A stretch of DNA of 35,518 bases from an uncultured Eubacteriales bacterium (GTDB taxonomy: Bacteria > Bacillota > Clostridia > Christensenellales > Aristaeellaceae), in assembly GCA_900540045.1 (NCBI GenBank), contig UQEF01000019.1, positions 1 through 35,518 on the forward strand, read 5' to 3'. Both the position numbers and the translations under genes were made by a program. The notes beneath the pieces are model-generated. The model was not told the DNA's origin, made no database searches, and saw nothing but the letters and a program-made list of their open reading frames with translations. Of the stretch, positions 1-11,421 are shown one piece after another; the first letter of the stretch is position 1, and every line of letters begins with the position of its first letter.

Positions 1-380
1 GGTCGATGGATGCGAACGTAAAATTCCACAAGGCCAAGCTGGATTATGAAAACATGTACGCACAGTGCGCCACCTTTCTGGCGCTTGCGGAGGCCAACGA
101 GGAATATGTGCAGGGCATGCCGGTGCTTGTGATCGGCGACAGCTCCTATGCGTCTGGCAGAGGCCAGCCGGCCATGCATGAAACCAAGATGTACTATACC
201 TTTATGAAGTATTGTCTGAACGTGGACATGCCCTTTGGAACGGCCAACGAGATCCGGGATCAGGCACGCATGATTGAGGATACGGAGGATTTCGTGCTGA
301 TGTCCTGCTACCCGAACGAAGGATGCGTACAGGCCATTGGGGACGCTATGGTAATCAAGCTCAGCGAGCAAATCTATTGA
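1..380 (+). CDS. C-terminal fragment of a probable GtrII-like membrane glycosyltransferase
   Basis: The reading frame is open from the window edge to a TGA at 378-380, so the gene is cut at its 5' end; the first ATG at 6 has no ribosome-binding site before it and is probably internal. The visible 124 residues are soluble. The pattern of a helix, then a GMPVLVIGDSS strand, then FMKYCLNVDMPFG and a final CYPNEGCVQ...VIKLS resembles, from memory, the extracytoplasmic C-terminus of polytopic glucosyltransferase (GtrII-type) proteins of Clostridia, which transfer sugars to surface polymers. No membrane segment is visible here, so this is only a family guess. A terminator follows directly. Confidence 0.45.
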   Translation, partial: SMDANVKFHKAKLDYENMYAQCATFLALAEANEEYVQGMPVLVIGDSSYASGRGQPAMHETKMYYTFMKYCLNVDMPFGTANEIRDQARMIEDTEDFVLMSCYPNEGCVQAIGDAMVIKLSEQIY

Positions 381-398
381 GGCACAGGAGGGCGCGCT

Positions 399-439
399 GC
401 CGGCATGCGCCTGTTGAAAGGCGCGGAGACGGCTTTTTT
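399..439 (+). terminator. Rho-independent terminator after the first gene
   Basis: Nested arms GCCG (399-402)/CGGC (430-433) and GCGCC/GGCGC around a TGTTGAAA loop are followed by six T at 434-439. It closes the partial gene ending at 380. Confidence 0.6.
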
Positions 440-532
440 CGGTCGGCATCCCAAGAAAGAAAAACCATTCTATGATCGTTGGATGAATGTGGGAATCCTA
501 TCCGGGTTCATCCTGCAAGGAGGAGAGTGGAC

Positions 533-1498
533 ATGCGCAAAATGATGGGATGGCTGATCGCACTGCTCATGATGTGCGGCAGCGCCGTTGCAGAGCAGGC
601 AGCGCTCCCCTGGTCGATGACGTGGGAAACCACGCCCGCCGGATGTGTACAGGCGCTGGAGGCCAACATGGGCGAAGGCTGCACGATTGTCGCCCTGCGG
701 GACGGCAGTGTGCAGATCGACCTGACAGCCCGGCAGGGGGAGTACGGCGTGAGCTTCCGGGCGGTCTTTGATGGAGGAAGGACAAGGGAACAAATCGACT
801 CCGTAACGCTGAACGAGCTGGCGGATGAGGCGCTGCGGCTCTCGTGGGTGGCGATTGATTTTGCCCCCGCAGGGGAGGAACAAAGCTCCGATTGGGGTGC
901 CGCCATGGAGATGTACCGGACCGTCTATGATCGTTTTGTGCAGGAATTCGGCGAGCAGGCGATCAAACGGGTCTACCTGTCGGCTCCACATAGCGGGGGT
1001 CGCATTTCCCATCGCTCGGAGCGCGGACCTGACGGCCTGCCGGACTGGGAGGCGCTCCGGCGGGACTGGAACATGGACAGCGAGACTTGCGACGCGCTGT
1101 GGCTGATAGCGGGAGACGATCACGCCAGCTGCCGTCTGTACGCCACATTCAGGGATGCGGGAACAGGAAACGGCTGGCTGTGGCGCGCCTCCTGCTACTT
1201 TACCCGCGAGAGGCAGGCGGCTGCCTTTGAGCAATACAAGGCGGGCATTGGAGCCATGGAGGCCGCAGCCATTGGCCGCCAGGCGGCGCTGGAAGATACC
1301 GGAATGACGGAGGCGGACTTCATCGCCTATTACCGTGATCCGGACGTGTGGCAGTATGACGGACTGGACAGATACGTTCTCTACGTCTTTGCGCGAACCG
1401 CGGACAAGCATGATGGCGACAGCCGCGTGTGCCAGATTGGCATAGATCCGTATACAGGCGCGGTGCTCAGCCTGGAATGGACCGACGGAGTGGGCTAA
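533..1498 (+). CDS. Secreted protein of unknown function, possible PepSY-like C-terminus
   Basis: The ATG at 533 is chosen because AAGGAGGAG (517-525) lies just upstream and the protein then opens with a classic signal peptide, MRKMMGWLIALLMMCGSAVA, with likely cleavage after AVA; longer in-frame starts would bury it. The 321-aa product has no domain I recognise with confidence. The end, VCQIGIDPYTGAVLSLEW, has the shape of a PepSY-type repeat (a strand, then DPxTGxVL), known from secreted protease inhibitors and wall proteins. The gene stands alone between two terminators. No good promoter could be assigned in 440-516. Confidence 0.7.
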   Translation: MRKMMGWLIALLMMCGSAVAEQAALPWSMTWETTPAGCVQALEANMGEGCTIVALRDGSVQIDLTARQGEYGVSFRAVFDGGRTREQIDSVTLNELADEALRLSWVAIDFAPAGEEQSSDWGAAMEMYRTVYDRFVQEFGEQAIKRVYLSAPHSGGRISHRSERGPDGLPDWEALRRDWNMDSETCDALWLIAGDDHASCRLYATFRDAGTGNGWLWRASCYFTRERQAAAFEQYKAGIGAMEAAAIGRQAALEDTGMTEADFIAYYRDPDVWQYDGLDRYVLYVFARTADKHDGDSRVCQIGIDPYTGAVLSLEWTDGVG

Positions 1499-1508
1499 AC
1501 AATGGGCA

Positions 1509-1545
1509 GCCCCGGCAGCATTCAAGCGCTGCCGGGGCACTTTTA
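1509..1545 (+). terminator. Terminator of the secreted-protein gene
   Basis: A perfect 11-bp stem, GCCCCGGCAGC (1509-1519)/GCTGCCGGGGC (1528-1538), with an 8-nt loop is followed by ACTTTTATT. It sits between two convergent genes, but only the plus strand has a T-run after the stem, so it is mainly the terminator of the plus-strand gene. Confidence 0.75.
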
Positions 1546-1550
1546 TTAGA

Positions 1551-4388
<2,838 letters not shown>

Positions 4389-4428
4389 GGAATGGATCGT
4401 CCTCTCTGCCTTTATGGGCGGGCTGGGA

Positions 4429-5547
4429 TCAGCGCACCTCGATCAGCTCGTACTCCAGCGAGCCTACGCCCAGCTTGGCGGCATGTTCCACGCCGGAACG
4501 CCAGTTGGTGTAGGGGTGCGTATCGTTGAAGATGTCGCCGGTGCGGTTCTTGCGGTCGGTCAGGAAGGTGCCGGGCAGCGGCTCCATGCGGTTGCAAGCG
4601 TCCGCGCAGGCCACGTCCAGCGCCACGGGGTCGAAGCTGGCAAACATGCCCACGTCTGCAATGATGGGCGTATCGTTTTCCGGGTGGCAGTCGCAATAGG
4701 GCGATACGTCCATTACCAGCGAGATGTGGAAATTGGGGCGGTCTTTGATGACGGCCCAGGCATATTCGGCAATCTTGCAGTTGAGCACGTCGTTGGAGCT
4801 GTCCGGCCCCTGGATGGCGCCCCGGTCGCGGCAAGCGCCCACGCAGCGGCCGCAGCCCACGCACTTGTCGTGGTCGATGGTGGCACGCCGGCGGCCTTTT
4901 TCTCCGCTGAAGCTGATGGCTCCATGGGCACATTGACGGACGCACATGCCGCATCCGATGCACTTGTCGTGGTCCACTACGGGCTTGCCGTCACAGTGCA
5001 TGGCGCGCTTGCCTGCCGTGGAACCAAGGCCCATGCCCAGATTCTTCAGTGCGCCGCCAATGCCCGTGCCTTCGTGACATTTGAAGTGGGTCAGGCTGAT
5101 GACGGCATCCGCGTCCATGGCCGCGCGCCCAATGAGCGCCTCCTTGCAGTATTCCCCGTCGATGGGTACGGAAACATGGTCGTTGCCCAGAAGGCCATCG
5201 GCGATGATGACATGGCAGCCGGTTTGAAGAGGGCCAAAGCCGTTTTCAAAGGCGGCGGTCAAATGATCCAGCGCATTGCGGCGCATGCCGGTGTACAGAG
5301 TGTTGCAGTCCGTCAGGAAGGGGCGCGCTCCCATATCCTTGAGCGTATCCACCACAACCTTGGCATAATTGGGACGCAGGAAAGCCAGGTTGCCCGGCTC
5401 GCCAAAGTGCATTTTGATGGCGGTGAACTTGCCTTCCAGCGGCATGCTGGTCATACCGGCCGCCTCGATGAGATGGCGCAGCTTCTGAAGAACGTTCCGG
5501 TCGGGTTTGGCGCGAAAATTGGTAAAATAAACCTTGGATTTTTCCAT
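4429..5547 (-). CDS. DUF362 protein with two 4Fe-4S ferredoxin clusters
   Basis: A 372-aa cytoplasmic protein of the DUF362/ferredoxin-fusion family, common in anaerobes and without an established reaction. Residues about 1-185 are the DUF362 part, with [16 protein letters not shown] and the [17 protein letters not shown] stretch. Two ferredoxin motifs follow: Cys196, 199, 202, 206 and Cys229, 232, 235, 239; DUF362 sequence resumes after them ([21 protein letters not shown]). The ATG at 5547 is preceded by GGAGGTGG; further upstream extension of the frame runs through the promoter and is spurious. It is the first gene of a probable operon with uvrA, so an SOS-linked redox role is possible but inferred only. 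Confidence 0.9.
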   Translation of the reverse strand: MEKSKVYFTNFRAKPDRNVLQKLRHLIEAAGMTSMPLEGKFTAIKMHFGEPGNLAFLRPNYAKVVVDTLKDMGARPFLTDCNTLYTGMRRNALDHLTAAFENGFGPLQTGCHVIIADGLLGNDHVSVPIDGEYCKEALIGRAAMDADAVISLTHFKCHEGTGIGGALKNLGMGLGSTAGKRAMHCDGKPVVDHDKCIGCGMCVRQCAHGAISFSGEKGRRRATIDHDKCVGCGRCVGACRDRGAIQGPDSSNDVLNCKIAEYAWAVIKDRPNFHISLVMDVSPYCDCHPENDTPIIADVGMFASFDPVALDVACADACNRMEPLPGTFLTDRKNRTGDIFNDTHPYTNWRSGVEHAAKLGVGSLEYELIEVR

Positions 5548-5570
5548 GGATAGCCACCTCCAGCAGAATG

Positions 5571-5584
5571 CGAAAACACGTTCG
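5571..5584 (-). promoter_or_regulatory. Probable LexA/DinR SOS box
   Basis: On the minus strand the sequence is CGAACGTGTTTTCG. The Gram-positive LexA consensus is CGAACRNRYGTTYG; 13 of 14 positions agree, with a single G-to-T change in the second half-site. It lies immediately downstream of the -10 (5592-5597), over the predicted start point of the DUF362-uvrA transcript, where a repressor would block transcription. uvrA is a standard SOS gene in Bacillota. Confidence 0.7.
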
Positions 5585-5591
5585 CCTTTGC

Positions 5592-5620
5592 ATTGTAGCA
5601 TAGTTTGGAGCCAGCCGCAA
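5592..5620 (-). promoter_or_regulatory. Promoter of DUF362-uvrA
   Basis: Minus-strand -10 TACAAT (5592-5597) and a weak -35 TTGCGG (5615-5620) are 17 nt apart. The predicted start point near 5585 is at the edge of the SOS box. Confidence 0.6.
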
Positions 5621-5689
5621 GATGGCACAGGATATCGGGCTGCGGAAAATCTGTTTTTTGGAAATGGAAGCTTTGTGAACGGACGGTGA

Positions 5690-5745
5690 GATGAGAAGGA
5701 TAACATAACATAAAGGATAGCATAATATATAAGGAAAGCATCTGA
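5690..5745. other. AT-rich intergenic tract of unknown role
   Basis: Between the divergent DUF362 and rpsJ promoters is a markedly AT-rich stretch with AAGGATA twice (about 5697 and 5714) and ATAACATAACATA. It stands out from the GC-rich surroundings. No gene or full promoter is visible on either strand in 5621-5848. Confidence 0.35.
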
Positions 5746-5848
5746 ATCCAGCGGAGAATGATGAAGGGGTAAGCCGACAAGAAGACACACACGGGAGCGT
5801 GTTCATTTCTTGTGTAAAACAGGACGGCGCCGCCGTGCTTTGCGGCCC

Positions 5849-5905
5849 AAAAATTCAAAAAATTTTAGCAAAACCCTTGCATTTGGGGACGTTTTGTTTT
5901 ATACT
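5849..5905 (+). promoter_or_regulatory. Ribosomal-protein operon promoter with A-tract UP-like element
   Basis: TTGCAT (5877-5882), a 17-nt spacer and TATACT (5900-5905) make a strong sigma-A promoter. Directly upstream, 5849-5873 is almost all A and T, in the position of an UP element that would contact the alpha-subunit C-terminal domains. It would drive the rpsJ operon. Confidence 0.8.
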
Positions 5906-5911
5906 ACTGAA

Positions 5912-6161
5912 GCTGTCTGTTTAGGGATGAAGCGGTAAGTTGCCGCCATGGCCATGGCGGGTAATTATCGTGGACCAGCCCGGAAATCGGGCGACGGACT
6001 TGAGACATCGCGCGGGGCGCGATCCGCGGCCAGGGCCTGAGCGCTCTCACGGCGAGGGTCCGAAGCGGAATAAGGAAGGCGAGGGTTGCCTCGCCTGCTT
6101 ACAAGCGGCCGATGGACACACCCGGGGCGGTGTACTTGAGACGAATCAAGGAGGAACGAAA
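5912..6161 (+). promoter_or_regulatory. Long hairpin-rich 5' leader of the rpsJ operon
   Basis: About 250 nt separate the predicted start point from rpsJ. The leader holds an 18-bp perfect palindrome CCGCCATGGCCATGGCGG (5943-5960) and several small perfect hairpins: GCCCG/CGGGC (5978-5992), ATCGCGC/GCGCGAT (6007-6023), AGGCGAGG/CCTCGCCT (6077-6096) and ACACC/GGTGT (6118-6133). The last ends shortly before the ribosome-binding site AAGGAGG (6148-6154). Ribosomal-protein leaders are often autoregulated, but I do not recognise this one as a described class. A frame extending rpsJ upstream through the leader is not a gene. Confidence 0.55.
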
Positions 6162-6476
6162 ATGGCCAACCAGAAAATCCGTATCAAGCTGAAGGCTTAC
6201 GAGCACAACCTGATCGATCAGTCCTCCGAGCGGATCGTGGAAACCGCGAAGCGGACGGGCGCGAAGGTTTCGGGCCCCATTCCCCTGCCGACGGAAAAGG
6301 AGATCGTGACCATTCTGCGCGCGCCCCACAAGTACAAGGATAGCCGCGAGCAGTTTGAGATGCGCACCCACAAGCGCCTCATCGATATTCACAATCCCAA
6401 CCCCCGCACGGTCGATGCCATGATGAAGCTGGATCTTCCTGCCGGCGTCGAAATCGAAATCAAGCTCAATAACTAA
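6162..6476 (+). CDS. rpsJ: 30S ribosomal protein S10
   Basis: S10 binds the head of the small ribosomal subunit and, as NusE, takes part in transcription antitermination. The 104-aa product opens [20 protein letters not shown] and carries the typical [23 protein letters not shown] loop and THKRLIDI region. The ATG at 6162 is set by AAGGAGG at 6148-6154. It is the first gene of the operon; the fusA-tuf genes that often stand before it are not present here. Confidence 0.97.
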   Translation: MANQKIRIKLKAYEHNLIDQSSERIVETAKRTGAKVSGPIPLPTEKEIVTILRAPHKYKDSREQFEMRTHKRLIDIHNPNPRTVDAMMKLDLPAGVEIEIKLNN

Positions 6477-6494
6477 TGCAGGAGGTACGACATC

Positions 6495-7136
6495 ATGAAG
6501 AAAGCGATCGTAGGTAAGAAGATCGGCATGACGCAGGTTTTCACCGATGACGGCCGCCTCGTGCCCGTGACTGTGGTGGAGGCCGGCCCCTGCAAGGTCG
6601 TGCAGAAGAAGACCACCGAGTCCGACGGTTACGACGCCGTGCAGGTCGGCTTTGACACCTATGCGGAAAACCGCGCCAAGAAGCTGGTCAACAAGCCCCT
6701 CACGGGCCATTTCAAGAAGGCCGGCGTAGCCCCCACCCGTTACCTGCGCGAGTTCCGCCTGGACAACGTGGCCGAGCTGGAAGTGGGCAACGAGCTGACC
6801 GTTTCTCAGTTTGAAGCCGGCGAAAAGATCGACGTCAGCGGCGTGAGCAAGGGCCACGGCTTCACCGGCACCATCCAGCGCTGGAATCAGCATACCGGCC
6901 CCATGGCCCACGGCTCCAAGTATCACCGTGGCGTGGGCTCCATGAGCGCCAACTCCGATCCCTCCCGCGTGTTCAAAAACAAGCACATGCCCGGCCATTA
7001 CGGCGTGGAGCGCGTGACCGTCCAGAACCTGGAGATCGTCCGGGTGGACGCCGAGCGCAACCTGCTCCTCATCAAGGGCGCGGTGCCCGGCCCCAACGGC
7101 GGCCTTCTGCTGGTGCGCAACACCTGCAAGGCTTAA
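6495..7136 (+). CDS. rplC: 50S ribosomal protein L3
   Basis: L3 is an early-assembly protein of the large subunit whose extended loop reaches toward the peptidyl-transferase centre. The 213-aa product begins [20 protein letters not shown] and has the conserved [11 protein letters not shown] and [12 protein letters not shown] stretches of the extended loop, with a slightly unusual [13 protein letters not shown] following. The start has a good GGAGG upstream, 18 bp after rpsJ. Confidence 0.97.
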   Translation: MKKAIVGKKIGMTQVFTDDGRLVPVTVVEAGPCKVVQKKTTESDGYDAVQVGFDTYAENRAKKLVNKPLTGHFKKAGVAPTRYLREFRLDNVAELEVGNELTVSQFEAGEKIDVSGVSKGHGFTGTIQRWNQHTGPMAHGSKYHRGVGSMSANSDPSRVFKNKHMPGHYGVERVTVQNLEIVRVDAERNLLLIKGAVPGPNGGLLLVRNTCKA

Positions 7137-7192
7137 CGGCGCCACACATTGGGAAATGTAAGTACCCTTTTATGAAGGAGGAAATCAACACC

Positions 7193-7816
7193 ATGCCTAA
7201 GACTTCTTTGTATAACATGGAAGGCGCGGCCATTGGCGAAGTGGAGCTGAGCGAGGAGCTCTTTGCCGCTCCCATCAACACCGCCGCTATGCATCTGGTC
7301 GTCCGCTCCATTCTGGCCAATCAGCGCCAGGGCACGCAGAGCGCCCTCACCCGCGGCGAGGTCCGTGGCGGTGGCCGTAAGATCTACCGCCAGAAGGGCA
7401 CCGGCAATGCACGTCACCATGGCAACCGCGCTCCGCAGTTCCGTCACGGCGGCGTCGTCTTTGCGCCCAAGCCCCGCGACTATGTCATCAACGTGCCCAA
7501 GAAGATCCGCCGCCTGGCCTTCAAGAGCGCCATGACCTCCAAGCTCAACGCCGGCGAGATCATCGTGGTGGACGAAATCAAGCTCGCCGAGCCCAAGACC
7601 AAGCTCATGGCCAAGGTGCTGGGCAACTTCGACCTCAAGGGCTGGACCATGCTGGTGCTGCCCGGCCGTGACGAGACCCTCGTGCGCGCCTCCGGCAACA
7701 TCGAAAAGCTCCAGACTTCCTACGTCAACACCCTCAACGTGTACGATATCCTGAAAGCCGGCAAGATCATCCTCACCAAGGATGCTCTCAAGGGCGTAGA
7801 GGAGGTTTACGCATGA
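7193..7816 (+). CDS. rplD: 50S ribosomal protein L4
   Basis: L4 lines the nascent-peptide exit tunnel and in Enterobacteria autoregulates the S10 operon; whether that holds here is unknown. The 207-aa protein shows the tunnel-loop signature GRKIYRQKGTGNARHHGNRAPQ (central residues) followed by RHGGVVFAPKPRDY. ATG 7193 is preferred over the ATG at 7172, because AAGGAGG (7175-7181) lies between them and fits only the later start. It overlaps rplW by 4 bp (ATGA), suggesting translational coupling. Confidence 0.96.
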   Translation: MPKTSLYNMEGAAIGEVELSEELFAAPINTAAMHLVVRSILANQRQGTQSALTRGEVRGGGRKIYRQKGTGNARHHGNRAPQFRHGGVVFAPKPRDYVINVPKKIRRLAFKSAMTSKLNAGEIIVVDEIKLAEPKTKLMAKVLGNFDLKGWTMLVLPGRDETLVRASGNIEKLQTSYVNTLNVYDILKAGKIILTKDALKGVEEVYA

Positions 7817-8112
7817 AAAATCCCCATGACGTCATCCTGCGCCCCGTTCTGACCGAAGCGTCCTACGAGGGCATCGCGGACAAGCGCTATGTGTTCGAAG
7901 TGCACAAGAGCGCCAACAAGACCGAGATCAAGCTCGCGCTTGAGGCCATCTTCAAGGACATCAAGGTCGAGAAGGTCAACACCCTGCGCACCATCGGCAA
8001 GATCAAGCGCCAGGGCCGCACCTCCGGCCGCACCCCGGAGATCAAAAAGGCCTATGTGACCCTCACCAAGGACTCCAAGCCCATCGAGTTCTTTGAAGGC
8101 ATGGCTGACTAA
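7813..8112 (+). CDS. rplW: 50S ribosomal protein L23
   Basis: L23 sits at the exit of the peptide tunnel and is the docking site for trigger factor and signal recognition particle. The 99-aa protein has the usual DVILRPVLTEASY start and YVFEVHKSANKTEIK region. Its ATG overlaps the rplD stop, and the ribosome-binding site GAGGAGG lies within rplD. Confidence 0.96.
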   Translation: MKNPHDVILRPVLTEASYEGIADKRYVFEVHKSANKTEIKLALEAIFKDIKVEKVNTLRTIGKIKRQGRTSGRTPEIKKAYVTLTKDSKPIEFFEGMAD

Positions 8113-8133
8113 TAGCAGGGAGGACAAGACACG

Positions 8134-8964
8134 ATGGCTATTCGAGTTTATAAGCCGACCTCGCCCGCCCGCCGTTTCATGTCGGTGCTGACGTACGAGG
8201 AGATCACCACCAACAAGCCGGAAAAGAGCCTGCTTGAGTGCAAGAAGAAGAACGCCGGCCGCAACAAGCAGGGCAAGATCACCGTGCGCCACCAGGGCGG
8301 CGGCAATAAGGTCAAGTACCGCATCATCGATTTCAAGCGCAATAAGCTGGACATCCCCGCCAAGGTCGCTACCATCGAGTACGACCCCAACCGCTCTGCC
8401 TTTATCGCCCTGCTCCACTATGCGGACGGCGAGAAGCGCTACATCCTGGCTCCTCTGGGCCTGAACGTGGGCGACACGGTCATCTCCAGCGCCAATGCCG
8501 ACATCAAGCCCGGCAATGCGCTGCCCATCTCCGCTATCCCCGTCGGCACCTTGATCCACAACCTGGAGATCAAGCCCGGCCGCGGCGGCCAGATGGTCCG
8601 CTCCGCCGGCATGAGCGCGCAGCTCATGGCCAAGGAAGGCCAGTACGCGCAGGTCCGCCTGCCCAGCGGCGAGGTGCGCAAGGTGCCCATGAACGCCATG
8701 GCCACCATCGGCACCGTGGGCAACACCGATCACGAGAACGTGCGCATCGGCAAGGCTGGCCGCAAGCGCCACATGGGCGTCCGGCCCACTGTGCGCGGCG
8801 TCGTCATGAACCCCTGCGACCATCCGCACGGCGGCGGCGAGGGCAAGAGCCCCGTCGGCATGCCCGCCCCTGTGACCCCGTGGGGCAAGGTTGCGCTGGG
8901 ACTTAAGACCCGCAAGCACAAGAAGTACTCCAACAAGATGATTGTGAAGCGCGCGGGCAAGTAA
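8134..8964 (+). CDS. rplB: 50S ribosomal protein L2
   Basis: L2 is needed for subunit association and peptidyl-transferase activity. The 276-aa length is standard. It begins [18 protein letters not shown] and contains the conserved [10 protein letters not shown] loop near the C-terminus, including the His linked to peptide-bond formation, then a basic tail [19 protein letters not shown]. Start preceded by GGGAGG, 21 bp after rplW. Confidence 0.97.
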   Translation: MAIRVYKPTSPARRFMSVLTYEEITTNKPEKSLLECKKKNAGRNKQGKITVRHQGGGNKVKYRIIDFKRNKLDIPAKVATIEYDPNRSAFIALLHYADGEKRYILAPLGLNVGDTVISSANADIKPGNALPISAIPVGTLIHNLEIKPGRGGQMVRSAGMSAQLMAKEGQYAQVRLPSGEVRKVPMNAMATIGTVGNTDHENVRIGKAGRKRHMGVRPTVRGVVMNPCDHPHGGGEGKSPVGMPAPVTPWGKVALGLKTRKHKKYSNKMIVKRAGK

Positions 8965-8997
8965 GCCCTTGCATCCAAGGAAGGAGGAAGCCTCTCA

Positions 8998-9276
8998 ATG
9001 AGCCGTTCCGTCAAGAAGGGACCTTTTGTAAACGAAGCGCTGATGAAGCGTATCGTTGAAATGAATAACACCGGCAAGAAGGCGGTCGCCAAGACCTGGT
9101 CCAGGTCCTCCACCATCTTCCCGGATTTCGTGGGCCACACCATCGCTGTGCATGACGGCCGCAAGCATGTGCCCGTCTACATCACCGAGGACATGGTCGG
9201 CCACAAGCTGGGCGAGTTCGCCCCCACCCGCACGTATCGCGGTCACGCCGGCGAAAAAGCCACCGGCAAAAAGTAA
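8998..9276 (+). CDS. rpsS: 30S ribosomal protein S19
   Basis: S19 lies in the head of the small subunit and contacts S13 and the A-site tRNA region. The 92-aa protein opens [19 protein letters not shown] and has the conserved [29 protein letters not shown] core. A strong AAGGAGG (about 8980-8987) sets the start, 33 bp after rplB. Confidence 0.96.
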   Translation: MSRSVKKGPFVNEALMKRIVEMNNTGKKAVAKTWSRSSTIFPDFVGHTIAVHDGRKHVPVYITEDMVGHKLGEFAPTRTYRGHAGEKATGKK

Positions 9277-9295
9277 GCGGAAGGAGTGAGTTTCC

Positions 9296-9679
9296 ATGGC
9301 AACCAATACCCAGAAGAAGGCGCAAGCCCACATGGCGGCCCGCGATACTCGTCCCGCCGCTCATGCCAAGTACGTGCGCATCTCTTCCCGCAAGGTCAAG
9401 ATCGTCATTGACCTCATCCGCGGCAAGAGTGTGGACGACGCGCTCGCCATCCTTCAGTACACCCCCAAGGCCGCCGCTCCCGTGGTGCATAAGCTGCTTT
9501 CCAGCGCCATCGCCAACGCGGTCAACAACAACGAGATGGACCGCAAGGCCCTCTACGTTGCGGAAATCTACGCCAACCCCGGCCCCACGCTCAAGCGCTA
9601 CGTTGCCCGCTCCCGCGGCAGCGCGTCCCCCGTTCTCAAGCGCACCAGCCACATCAGCGTGGTGCTGGACCAGAAGTAA
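9296..9679 (+). CDS. rplV: 50S ribosomal protein L22
   Basis: L22 sends a beta-hairpin into the exit tunnel, a site where macrolide-resistance changes can occur. The 127-aa product has the globular [22 protein letters not shown] core and the hairpin [22 protein letters not shown] near the C-terminus. The N-terminal extension [20 protein letters not shown] is somewhat longer than in Bacillus. Start preceded by GGAAGGAG. Confidence 0.96.
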   Translation: MATNTQKKAQAHMAARDTRPAAHAKYVRISSRKVKIVIDLIRGKSVDDALAILQYTPKAAAPVVHKLLSSAIANAVNNNEMDRKALYVAEIYANPGPTLKRYVARSRGSASPVLKRTSHISVVLDQK

Positions 9680-9697
9680 TCCAAGGGAGGTTTATCA

Positions 9698-10372
9698 ATG
9701 GGACAGAAAGTAAATCCCCACGGCGCTCGTGTTGGCGTGATCTTCAACTGGAGCACCCGCTGGTATGCCGGCAAGAAGGATTTCGCGAACAACCTCGTTG
9801 AGGATTACAAGCTCCGCGAAATGCTCAAGAAGAAATACTACGCCACCGGTATCAGCCACATTGATATCGAGCGCAGCGCCAACCGCGTGACCATCAACAT
9901 CTTCACCGCCAAGCCCGGCATGATTATCGGCCGCGGCGGCGCGGGCATCGAGGCGCTCAAGAAGGACATCGAAGCCTTCCTGGGCCGTCCCGCCAACATC
10001 AACATCATGGAGATCAAGGTGCCCGACACCAACGCCCAGCTTGTGGCCGAGAACATCGCCCAGCAGCTGGAGAAGCGCATCTCCTTCCGCCGCGCCATGA
10101 AGCAGAGCCTGCAGCGCGCCATGCGCGCCGGCGCCAAGGGCATGAAGACCACCGTGAGCGGCCGTCTGGGCGGCGCGGATATCGCCCGCACCGAGCACTA
10201 TCACGAGGGCTCCATCCCCCTGCAAACGCTTCGCGCCGACATCGACTACGGCTTCGCCGAAGCCAAGACCACCTATGGCCGCTTGGGCGTCAAAGTCTGG
10301 GTGTACAAGGGACAGCGTCTTCCCAAGCCCAAGAAAGCGCCGGTCGCCGCCAAAACCGAAGGAGGCAAATAA
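9698..10372 (+). CDS. rpsC: 30S ribosomal protein S3
   Basis: S3 lines the mRNA entry channel and helps unwind mRNA structure. The 224-aa protein begins [14 protein letters not shown] and contains the KH-domain motif [14 protein letters not shown] (about residues 70-83), followed by the C-terminal S3 domain with [31 protein letters not shown]. Only 3 bp separate it from rplP. Confidence 0.97.
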   Translation: MGQKVNPHGARVGVIFNWSTRWYAGKKDFANNLVEDYKLREMLKKKYYATGISHIDIERSANRVTINIFTAKPGMIIGRGGAGIEALKKDIEAFLGRPANINIMEIKVPDTNAQLVAENIAQQLEKRISFRRAMKQSLQRAMRAGAKGMKTTVSGRLGGADIARTEHYHEGSIPLQTLRADIDYGFAEAKTTYGRLGVKVWVYKGQRLPKPKKAPVAAKTEGGK

Positions 10373-10375
10373 GCT

Positions 10376-10813
10376 ATGTTGATGCCTAAGAGAGTGAAAC
10401 GCCGTCGCGTGTTCCGTGGCCGTATGAAGGGCAAGGCCATGCGCGGCAACTTCCTGGCCTACGGCGATTTCGGCCTGGTCGCCACCGAGCCCAGCTGGAT
10501 TACCTCCCAGCAGATCGAGGCGGCCCGTATCGCCCTGACCCGTTATACCAAGCGCGGCGGTCAGGTGTGGATCAAGATTTTCCCCGACAAGCCCGTCACC
10601 GAAAAGCCCGCTGAGACCCGCATGGGTTCCGGCAAGGGTTCTCCCGAGTACTGGGTGGCGGTGGTCAAGCCCGGCCGCGTTCTGTTTGAGATCGCGGGCG
10701 TACCTGAGGATGTGGCTCGCGAGGCCCTGCGTCTGGCCTCCCACAAGCTGCCCCTCAAGACCAAGATCCTCGCGCGTGAGGACAACAAAGAAGCGGGTGG
10801 TGAAGCACAATGA
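10376..10813 (+). CDS. rplP: 50S ribosomal protein L16
   Basis: L16 helps place the A-site tRNA on the large subunit. The 145-aa protein begins [21 protein letters not shown]; an alternative ATG at 10382 would drop two residues, but the MLMP form is the usual one. The conserved stretches [19 protein letters not shown] and [20 protein letters not shown] are present. The ribosome-binding site GGAGG lies in the end of rpsC, and the gene overlaps rpmC by 4 bp. Confidence 0.96.
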   Translation: MLMPKRVKRRRVFRGRMKGKAMRGNFLAYGDFGLVATEPSWITSQQIEAARIALTRYTKRGGQVWIKIFPDKPVTEKPAETRMGSGKGSPEYWVAVVKPGRVLFEIAGVPEDVAREALRLASHKLPLKTKILAREDNKEAGGEAQ

Positions 10814-11010
10814 AGGCTAAGGAGCTAAGAGCCATGAACAAGACCGAGCTTGAGAACAAGGTCGGAGAACTGAAGGCGGAGCTGTTCAACCTTCGTTTCC
10901 AGCTTGCCACCGGTCAGTTGCAGAACACTACGGTCATCGCCAGCACCAAGCGCGATATCGCCCGCTGCATGACCATCCTTCGCGAGCAGGAACTCAAGGA
11001 CGCCCGCTAA
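10810..11010 (+). CDS. rpmC: 50S ribosomal protein L29
   Basis: L29 is a small helical protein near the tunnel exit beside L23. The 66-aa sequence [18 protein letters not shown]... with [19 protein letters not shown] is typical. Its ATG overlaps the rplP stop in an ATGA, suggesting coupled translation. Confidence 0.95.
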   Translation: MKAKELRAMNKTELENKVGELKAELFNLRFQLATGQLQNTTVIASTKRDIARCMTILREQELKDAR

Positions 11011-11043
11011 GGGCCTAAGTAAATGAAGGAGGCAACCGCTTCA

Positions 11044-11304
11044 ATGTCTGAGCAGAGAGGACTTCGCAAGACCCGCGAGGGCGTGGTCGTCAGCGACAAG
11101 ATGGACAAGACCATCGTCGTGGAGATCAAGACCCGCGTGCGCCATCCGCTGTATGGCAAAATCATGAACCAGACCAGCAAGCTCAAGGCCCATGACGAAA
11201 ACAACGAGTGCGGCGTCGGCGACCGCGTGCGCGTGATGGAAACCCGCCCGCTGAGCCGCGACAAGCGCTGGCGCTTGGTCGAAATCGTAGAAAAGGCCAA
11301 GTAA
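11044..11304 (+). CDS. rpsQ: 30S ribosomal protein S17
   Basis: S17 is a primary 16S rRNA-binding protein with an OB fold. The 86-aa product [29 protein letters not shown] contains the family's DKMDKT and RHPLYGKI motifs. ATG 11044 is chosen over the ATG at 11023 because AAGGAGG (11026-11032) lies between them at correct distance for the later codon. A 117-bp gap follows, the largest before the secY-adk gap. Confidence 0.95.
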   Translation: MSEQRGLRKTREGVVVSDKMDKTIVVEIKTRVRHPLYGKIMNQTSKLKAHDENNECGVGDRVRVMETRPLSRDKRWRLVEIVEKAK

Positions 11305-11374
11305 TATACCGCAGCCCTCACAGGCAAAAGGGCCCCGCGCCAAGCCTCTGATGGGCGCTCCGAATCAACAGTCG

Positions 11375-11397
11375 CGGGAAAGCACCCCGCTTTCCCG
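11375..11397 (+). other. Strong intra-operon hairpin between rpsQ and rplN
   Basis: CGGGAAAGC (11375-11383) and GCTTTCCCG (11389-11397) form a perfect 9-bp stem with an ACCCC loop. No T-run follows, so it is not an ordinary terminator. It lies 24 nt before rplN, at what is the S10/spc operon border in Enterobacteria. It may be an RNA-processing site or protein-binding element. Confidence 0.5.
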
Positions 11398-11421
11398 ATT
11401 CCAACAAGGAGGAAAAACCGT

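Noticed and set aside
5548..5858. Upstream extension of the DUF362 frame to 453 codons and overlapping frames on minus
   Set aside because: The extension passes through the promoter and SOS box; GGAGGTGG before ATG 5547 and the family N-terminus decide the shorter start.
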